DNA of 64,000 nucleotides from Paraspadella gotoi (Eukaryota; Chaetognatha): NCBI GenBank assembly GCA_051294375.1, contig CM119264.1, positions 975,923 to 1,039,922 of the forward strand, read 5' to 3'. Shown piece by piece: positions 1 to 64,000 of this stretch (position 1 is its first letter; each line of letters starts with the position of its first letter). The notes under the pieces were generated by a model. It saw only the letters and a program-made list of their open reading frames with translations, ran no database searches and was not told where the DNA came from. The position numbers and the translations under genes were made by a program.

Positions 1-252
1 AATTTCCAGGTGAAGTGAAGCGAAAAATTGCCTCCTACGAGCGAAAGAAATCCCAAAGTGGGACTTAAATATTTTTCTGTATGACATATCATTTATATTT
101 ACTTCTTTTGGTAATTGACTAATTTGGTATGCTTCATACAAATTTCCGTAGGGATCAATACTAGGCACAGTTGTATGCTTCGTGATTGCACATATTTTCC
201 GTCATTAAATGTGAGTTTGTCGCCTCAGGAAAAACGGTTTTTCACACTTCAT

Positions 253-27439
<27,187 letters not shown>

Positions 27440-27740
27440 GATGTTGCTGCAGCTTCCTGCAGTGCTGTTTTTGTCTTCCTGCGGGTCAGTCGTTGTTTAT
27501 GTTATGTTATGACGGCATCTTGACTTTGGAAATATATATTTGTATATTTGTAAATCTATATTTCGTTAAATATGGTATTTAAAATAGATTGTAATTGTTG
27601 TTACTATTTATATTGCACATTTTCTTACTCTTGAATTTCACTGTGTGAAAAAAAAGAAAACTAAATATAAAAGATAATAAGTTGCTAATCGTGGTTCATT
27701 ACCAATGCAGTATTTTGTTTAAGTCCAAATAGCAAACCAA

Positions 27741-27746
27741 AATAAA
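27741..27746 (+). promoter_or_regulatory. Possible polyadenylation signal of the kinesin gene
   Basis: AATAAA about 300 bases after the proposed stop codon. The area is AT-rich, so a chance match is possible. Confidence 0.3.
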
Positions 27747-28090
27747 ACCGTGTCAACTGAATTTGCTGTAATGTTTATTTATTTTCAAATAGTTTCGGAA
27801 AACTTTTAGTGTATAAATGAAAAAGTTATATTATCTTTAGTCTTTGTTATCGTAGTCTATAAAAGGCCCATTACTTAATTAAAAACATTGTAAACCTGAT
27901 CATACCATGCTTGTATGACTTTTTGTCTGTCTAATGTCCTTCTTTCTCAATCTCTCTATCTATCTGGTTTTCCCACTTACTGACAGATACTCTCATTCAA
28001 ATATGTAAAAGATGTATATATATATATATATAAATATATATATGTATATAACTATATATATGTATATTATGGTGGAACAAAGTAAAAACT

Positions 28091-28760
28091 AAGAGTTCTG
28101 TAATATAAATAGCGTTAGAGCATCCCTGTGGGATAACGAAATTACAAAAAAAATTTAGATTTTATGTAGACATTGGATTATTTTCTCTCTTTTCGTTGCG
28201 AAGTGAATATTAAGAAAGGTTTATTAGTGTGCCAATACAACAGCAACAAAAAAAAATCGTTGTATTGGCACACTAATAAACCTTTCATAATAAGATTTTA
28301 TCTATAGTTGATAACATTTAAAGCATTTAAAGCTTATTGTATTACTATAAATCAAAATCAGAATTTTTAAAAACGGATTCGGGTAGAGCTTAAAAAAATA
28401 AATAAAAAATATTACTACAAGTTTTCAAAATTTTTATATTTTATTGGTTAAAATTTAAAAAAGCTATAAAAATTATGGTACAATGATGATGATGATGATT
28501 TTATACAGCTTTTCTATTATTTGACCCACTTATCATCGAAATATTGAAAAACGCATTATACTTTGTGTAGACAACTTTTTATGGGCTATCTGAATCCGTT
28601 CTTAAACAATAGAATCTTTACAAAAAAATGTTTTCATTGGCTATGCCTTGATAAATATTTAAATGCTTCAATGTTATACTGTGCTTTACTAGTTAAAAAA
28701 GTGATAGTAAATATTGATTAAGTATAGATGGACAAAATAATTTTATATTACAGAACTCTT
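28091..28760. mobile_element. MITE-like element with AAGAGTTCTGTAATATAAA inverted ends
   Basis: AAGAGTTCTGTAATATAAA at 28091 and its inverse TTTATATTACAGAACTCTT ending at 28760. A related partial copy is at 37414-37735 and a SINE-split one at 18990-19560. No coding capacity. Confidence 0.82.
28214..28286. repeat. Perfect 28-base inverted repeat with 17-base loop
   Basis: 28214-28241 is exactly complementary to 28259-28286 (starts GAAAGGTTTATTAGTGTGCC). It lies inside the MITE-like element and would form a stable hairpin. Confidence 0.93.
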
Positions 28761-28904
28761 AAAGATAAAAAGTAATCAATTTTGACCCGCCTTAATGTTT
28801 ATACATACGTCTTCTAATATCCTTCATCCTTTGACAAGCAATTTAAATAATCACCTGTATTCAACTTAATTAATTCCTAACTACATGCATATTTATTCCT
28901 GGCC

Positions 28905-29133
28905 ACTTTTGGCGCTTTTTTTCCCGAGAATATTCCTTTAGTCCAATATTAAATTTTAATCATATTATTTAATCTAGATATATATTCCTAAACTTAATTA
29001 CAAACAAAGTCCCTAACCTTAATCAATTACCTAATCTTTAACCTAATCCCAAACCTTAACAATTAACCTAATTTTTAACTAAGAAAATTATCTAAATTTA
29101 AAATAAAATGGGGCGTTTCGGAAAATGAGGCCT
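28905..29133. mobile_element. GGGGCGTT-type foldback repeat
   Basis: Inverted ends around CCCGAGAATATTCC and AAATGGGGCGTTTCGGAAAA with a core of CCTAACC-like repeats. Confidence 0.75.
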
Positions 29134-29658
29134 AACTTTTTAACTTGGGATACAAGGAAATAAATAAAGAGCCATATTCGTCTTTTGTCCTTTAATTTGA
29201 ATATATTAACAAATTTCTCGGCATTTAAGTATGCAACTGTAAGAAATATACGGCCATCATGAATGAAGAGATTTAACGAGAGGTGGTGATCCTTTTAAAA
29301 TAGTTTAAATCATTAGTCTCCTTCTAAAATTAAAATTCTTTTACGTGACAATTTCTTTTTCCATCCTGTTTATATAACATAACATATTGGGAGGCTCGCC
29401 TAATTAAATTTGAATAAATAACAAATTAAGAGCCCTCGTAAAACGTTATTTACAGCGTTAAACGATTATGAAAAAAAAAATATTAGTTCTAACAAGAGAC
29501 AGAATAGATTTTTGTTTAATAAGTATATAATTGAATTCGGTTTAGTAAAAAAAAAGATATTGTCACCTCTCATGGCCGAAAAAACCTTTTTTTATAATAA
29601 GTGAACGGCATAACAACATGAAAAAAAACTCATTGGCAATTAAACAAGCGCGTTAAAA

Positions 29659-29748
<90 letters not shown>

Positions 29749-32121
29749 ATCTGGTTAAGTTAAGATCGTGCTGCATGCAACGAAGATGCGATTAAAAGCT
29801 GCAATTTTAAAAAAAAAAAAAATTCCACGTGATGATTTTGCTGCTGATGTTTCTTCTGTAAAATATCGGTAGATGGCGCAAAGTCAGTTTATCGGTAAAA
29901 CGTATAGCTCAAAGGGGCGATCTTAAAATTGATTAACTTAATTAACTTTAGTCTAATAATCTTAATGACTGGAACCGATAAACAGAATTTGTGGCCTCGT
30001 TAAGTTAACAAAACAAGACAGGAACAAGTTATTTTCATAACAATTTAATCTTTAAAAGTTCATTAAATTAAAGAAAAAAAAGATTATTTCAGAGAGAGTT
30101 GCTGACTTGTTAAGGGCATATTATTATCTTTATAAGTTGACGAGTATAATTTAGTTATAATTCCTTTTTTTAACTTAAAAAACAACTAAATTCGGAATGT
30201 GGCCAATAGCGGGATGAGGCAGCCTTGAATGGAGATCAGAAGAAGAAAAAAAAAAGAAAACCCAGCCATATATTTTTTTGCTATTTATATATATATATAT
30301 ATATATATAAATTATTTTTTTAAAATTGGCAATGATTTTTGCAGTCATAGTTTGCAGTTGAATCCAAACGAATGGTAACTATTAAATACCGAATTTTTAT
30401 CAATATGATATGTACCGCTGACGAGTTATCTTTTTTCTTTTGGGGGGGTTTCAGAAAAAAGAAAAGAGACAATGAGCTAAGGGTATCTCCCACCGGAAGA
30501 ATACACTATGCCGATTTTAATTATATATTGATTAATATCGATGTCATGCTCTTTTTACTTATTCTTGTTTTTTTATTTTCAAATTCTTTTTTTTTCGTTA
30601 TTTTCTTAGATGAGTACTTTGGTTTTCATGAAATATTTTTGATGACCGGTGTTCGTTTCATATATTATTAAAAAAGTGATTTATTTTTAATGTTTAGCAA
30701 AAGTAAAAAAAATGTAATTATACGTTCCTTTATGACAGAAAAAGTTGTTTAAGGTAATAAAGATTGTTAGTATGTCGTTAAAATATATTCGTGAAATATA
30801 AAAAAAAAAATAGGAGCCAGAAGGTAAAAAAAGTCAATGATGATCATTTTTTGGGGGGTTTTAATTAATTTTTACAACTCAATTAGTAAAAAAAAATAAT
30901 TCATGAGATTCTTTTGTAGTATAATTTAAAAATTTATGTAATTTAAAAAGTGTCATAAAAGATTTCCTTATTTAGTTTAAGTGAGTGAATTTTTGAAATA
31001 TACGACAAAAAGAACAATGGCGAACTAATTATTCTTTTTTAAACGAATCACCTTAAGGATTAAAAATCGAATTCAATGTTTGTAGTTTTGATGTTTTTTT
31101 ATTGTTTTGTTTTGTTTTGTTTTCTACTTTGTTCCTGTTTTTTTTCCTTCTTTTTCAACCTCTTCCATGTCCAAAGAAGACCCCAAATTTAAATTAAAAT
31201 TTCGACTAGGGCATGTATGTATGTATGTATTGCATGATTTAGATTGCATAGCACGATTTTCTTTTTTTCTCTCAGATAGTTCGACATCATCTTTCTTCAG
31301 ATTTTTTTTTAAGAAAGAGAGAGAGAGAGAGAGTTGATTTAAAAATGAGACAAATTAAAACAAACAAATGACTAATTGTGTCATTCAAACGCAGAAATGG
31401 AGACAAGAGAGACAAATAGACAAACGTATCTCTGATGTTAATTTTTTGAAGATTAAGGTCAACACATTGATTCGACATTTAAAGTAAGAAGTATTATTAT
31501 TATCTCGATATTCTCTGCACGTTTTATGGTATCTTTAATAATTTGTTTTTTTATTTTTTTTGGCAATGTAAAAAAAAAACGAACGACGATTGATTATTTT
31601 ATTAATGTTTATTTATTATTATTTAAAAAATGGTAGGGAAGCGTTGGAATAAAAATTAGAAGACGTTTAGATGATGTGATGTGATTGTTTTGTTTTGTTT
31701 TTAAGTTTTGTGTTATCTCATTCAGTTGTTTCGGTTATTGTTTCGTGTTTTGGTAGCACCTCATCGGCAAGAGATTTCTCCACTCGGTTCTTGTCTTAAG
31801 TTTATACGAAGATTAGTAAAAAAAAATGTCAATCTTGTTTTTTTTTGTTTTTTTGTTTTTTTAGTACGCGCCTTTTGTTTTTCTTTTTCGCGCGCAATCG
31901 ACATTTGACGAAATTAACTTTTTTTTCTTTTTAATATTAATGGCAACGATAATATTAGTTATTATAAATAGAAGAGGAAATGGAAAGGTGCGCTAGAAAT
32001 CAATTTGAATTAAAAATAAATAAATAACGACGGAAAAATGAGATAAAATGTGGGACAGATAATAACTATTTCCTCATTCGGGGAAAAAAAGACATCGGAT
32101 CGCAAGAAAAACTTAAAAACT
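29134..32121. other. AT-rich intergenic DNA between convergent genes
   Basis: Contains (GA)n at 29668-29742, (AT)n at 30286-30309, and long T and A runs. The open frames here (for example 30372-30671 and 31107-31337) are AT-rich without codon bias or recognisable motifs. I see no gene. Confidence 0.7.
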
Positions 32122-32312
32122 AAGGCTCTCTTTTCCCAGAGCGCCCCATTTCTGTTGCTTTATCCCGGAATTTAATATTTAACCTATTTACGTTCTTAAA
32201 TTTATAACCTAATCCTTAACTCTAATTCTCTAATCATTAACATAAAAAAAAAAATTAACCGAATTCCGAATTTAAGATTAAAATGGGGCGTTCTCGGAAA
32301 ATAAGGCCAAAA
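32122..32312. mobile_element. GGGGCGTT-type foldback repeat, clearest copy
   Basis: Left end CTTTTCCCAGAGCGCCCCAT, right end AAATGGGGCGTTCTCGGAAA, which are imperfect inverses extending about 45 bases, with an AT-rich core of CTAATCCTTAAC type. Other copies: 5368-5852, 8588-8830, 13280-13508, 20000-20215, 28905-29133, 48925-49178, 63320-63706 and fragments. Confidence 0.8.
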
Positions 32313-32347
32313 AGGGCTCTGTTTTTCTATTTGTGATACATTTGAAA

Positions 32348-32353
32348 TTTATT
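32348..32353 (-). promoter_or_regulatory. Possible polyadenylation signal of the minus-strand gene
   Basis: AATAAA on the minus strand about 140 bases beyond the stop codon, just downstream of a foldback repeat that ends at 32312. Confidence 0.35.
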
Positions 32354-32490
32354 TTTCTTTTGAGTTTTTTTATTTTGGTTGCGTGAAGATGGAATTAATT
32401 TTGGGTTTGTTTTTTGGTGAACTACATACATATCGATTCCCGGCGGATATATCACACGCGTCGGTTCAATTTATCACAAACGTGGAGTTA

Positions 32491-61870
<29,380 letters not shown>

Positions 61871-62902
61871 CTGTTCCGCGTGGGACATGGCATGGAGAAG
61901 GAGAGACGGCATGGAGGAGGTGGAGGTGAGAGAGAGGAGGGGGGAGAGAAGGGCATGGAGATGGGGAGATGGCATGGAAAGGGGAAAGGGCATGGAAAGG
62001 GAGGAATGGCATGGAAAAATGAAATGGTTAATGACATACAAAGAGGCTCTTGTTTAAATTTAAAAATAAAATGAGACGTCTGGATTGATAATAATCAAAA
62101 AATTCACAATCGAAAAACAAACGAATGAATACAATCGGTTTTTTTTCCGCAAAAAAAAACGACTAAAATTTGATTTGTTTTTTCACTTTTTAATATTTGC
62201 TCTTTCTTTTTCCAGTCACATGACATGTATGAAAACTGGTTGACATGTTGACAGAATAAAAAAAATGTAAACAGCAAGAAAAAAAAAATATTTTGTGATA
62301 CCGAGAGATCGACAGCTATAAAATGAAAGCAAGAAAATGCCGAGTCAATTTTTGAGGCATTTTTAAAATCTAATACTGACAATACCCCGGTAAAAAATCT
62401 ACTCACGCTTCAAGGTATGTAAAATTACAAGATTCATGGTCGACTTTTTTTATTATATATTAAACTTATTTAGACTAAATTTTTAAAAGAAAATATGAAA
62501 AAGTTTAATATGTTACACATAAGTATTAAATTTTATTAATACTGTATTTATTTAACTTTTAATAATGTAATGATGAGAGGGATGTCAGTGTTGTCCTTTG
62601 AAAATAGAGGAAGCATCTACTACACAAGGTTAAAAATTACTTTCTGCCCTAATTTTCTAATAAGATATGATAAAAGATAAGATATGACAAGTAATGGAAT
62701 TTAAAAACACTGTATATACTTAATTCTCTGAAAATTTTATAATTCGAGTTCACTTAACATATTTTTTTTAATTTTCAATATGATAACTGAAAAAACCTAT
62801 CGATAAACAATAGAGGTAAGAGAAATATAAGTTTTGATCGTAGTAAATTTAGCAACATTATTTATTATTAAAATTATTTATTTTGATACGAAATTCAACT
62901 AG

Positions 62903-63073
62903 ATGAAGGCTGTTATCCTCTGCGCCTTACTGGTTGTGGCATTAGTGGCTTTGACTGATGCAGCGTTTGAAGGTACGTTAAAAATGATGTAAAAAATATG
63001 TTAAACTAATGGTTAAAAATAGATTATCAATTAACCAACTAAGAAATACAGACTGAGGGAGAAAAAGAGAGAT

Positions 63074-63124
<51 letters not shown>

Positions 63125-63238
63125 TTTGCACATGCTTACAGTCCCAATGAAATGTTACAGGTTCGGACGACAACCGTGAATGTGAATGCGGAATGATGTA
63201 TTGCAACAAAGCTTGCAGCGGAAAACGTGAATTCGAAG
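62903..63238 (+). CDS. Small secreted cysteine-rich peptide, first two exons
   Basis: Exon 1 (62903-62972) starts at ATG and encodes MKAVILCALLVVALVALTDA AFE: a basic start, a hydrophobic core and a likely signal peptidase site after TDA. Donor GAAG/GTACGT, phase 1. Exon 2 (63161-63238; acceptor AATGTTACAG, donor GAAG/GTAAGT) is 78 bases, phase 1 to 1, with four cysteines in the pattern C-x-C-x4-C-x3-C. The rest lies beyond the window or in exons I cannot see. Such precursors include antimicrobial peptides, protease inhibitors and venom-like peptides; nothing here decides between them. A (GA)n tract fills the intron. Confidence 0.75.
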
Positions 63239-63319
63239 GTAAGTGAGAGGTAAGGAAAGGTAAGGCCTCGAATTGCGTCTATGAAGGATCGGGCAGGAGT
63301 GGGTAGAACATTTTGAGTT

Positions 63320-63706
63320 TCTATTTTCGCAGAGCCACCCATTTCTATTCTGGAATTTAATTTTAACCTTAATTTTAAATTTTAAAATATCCCCAAACTT
63401 TAAATCTAATTCATAACATTAAAATTTAATCCTAATCGCGAACATAACTTAATACTAAACCCTAACACCTGATCCCAAAACTTAAACCCTAACCCTTAAA
63501 CTTAAACCCTAGTCCTTAACCCTAGTCCTTAACCCTAATCTAGTTCTTAACTCTAATCTAGTTCTTAACCCTAATCTAATCCTTAACCCTAATCTAATCC
63601 TTAACCCTAATCTAATCCTTAACCCCAATTTTCATAAAATAGTTAATTAAAAATATTAACCTAAAAATTTAAGGTTTAAGCGGGGCGTTCTGGGAAAATA
63701 ATGCCA
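63320..63706. mobile_element. GGGGCGTT-type foldback repeat with CCTAA-rich core
   Basis: Left end TTTTCGCAGAGCCACCCATT, right end AGCGGGGCGTTCTGGGAAAA. The core holds about ten repeats of CTTAACCCTAATCTAGT. 63707-64000 holds nothing recognisable. Confidence 0.75.
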
Positions 63707-64000
63707 GGTAAGATCCTCTTCAGAAGCTTTGCACATCAGGACATGAGGTCATTCAAAGGCCATTGGGTCGATATGGTCAACAAAGGTTGGAATAGGTCAA
63801 TTTACATCAATTTACATCAATAGATCAATTTACATTGGTGGAAGGTGGCAAAAAATATTGGACAGGGCACCGGAAGGATTGCGGGAAAAATCCGAATCAG
63901 AACACATTCCGTTACAACTTAGAACTTTGAGTGAACCAGGGATGTAAAATTAAAAGAAAGCTATTTCGTTCTTCCATTGGGACGTGGCCATTGGGGGAGG

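Overview
The window is nuclear DNA of a metazoan, most likely an invertebrate. It has short GC-richer exons with GT-AG introns, AT-rich introns and spacers, very many long (GA)n, (CT)n, (CGT)n and (ATC)n microsatellites, tRNA-derived SINEs and foldback elements. I cannot name the species; a crustacean-like arthropod or a lophotrochozoan would fit. N gaps at 39514, 42423, 46785, 48106, 49495 and 61761, plus error-rich duplicate copies, show a gap-filled draft assembly.

Three genes can be supported. (1) A KIF21-family kinesin on the + strand, entering from the left edge at the P-loop and ending at a stop at 27437-27439. Nineteen exons join in frame with consistent intron phases, giving about 900 residues: most of the motor domain, coiled coils, the KIF21-type regulatory coiled-coil block and a Ser/Pro-rich tail. 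The WD40 repeats that end vertebrate KIF21 proteins are not seen. (2) A long gene on the - strand, convergent with the kinesin, running from beyond 61870 down to a stop at 32491-32493. Its exons are Ser/Thr/Pro/Ala/Gln-rich, almost every intron is in phase 1, one exon holds a predicted coiled coil, and the protein ends in a possible PDZ ligand (TTDL). I do not recognise the family with confidence. (3) The first two exons of a small secreted cysteine-rich peptide gene on the + strand at 62903-63238.

Layout: 1-8136 kinesin motor exons; 8137-20270 one or two very long repeat-filled introns with one recognisable coiled-coil exon; 20271-27439 coiled-coil, regulatory and tail exons; 27440-32490 convergent intergenic DNA with foldback elements; 32491-39513 the 3' half of the minus-strand gene; 39539-61785 an assembly-confounded tract; 61786-64000 the 5' side of the minus gene and the secreted peptide gene.

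The 39.5-61.8 kb tract is the same genomic segment three times: a forward copy (39539-42422), an inverted copy (42448-45816) and a full error-rich read-like copy (50655-61760) beside the consensus contig (45823-50654). Exons there must not be counted as paralogs. The comparison is still informative: the read-like copy carries a 3.0-kb insertion flanked by TTAA duplications that the consensus copy lacks, probably a polymorphic transposon.

The most unusual signal is a recurring one. In several introns of both large genes a minisatellite starts exactly at the 5' splice site and repeats the exon end plus the donor many times. In other introns (GA)n grows out of the donor and (CT)n runs into the acceptor.
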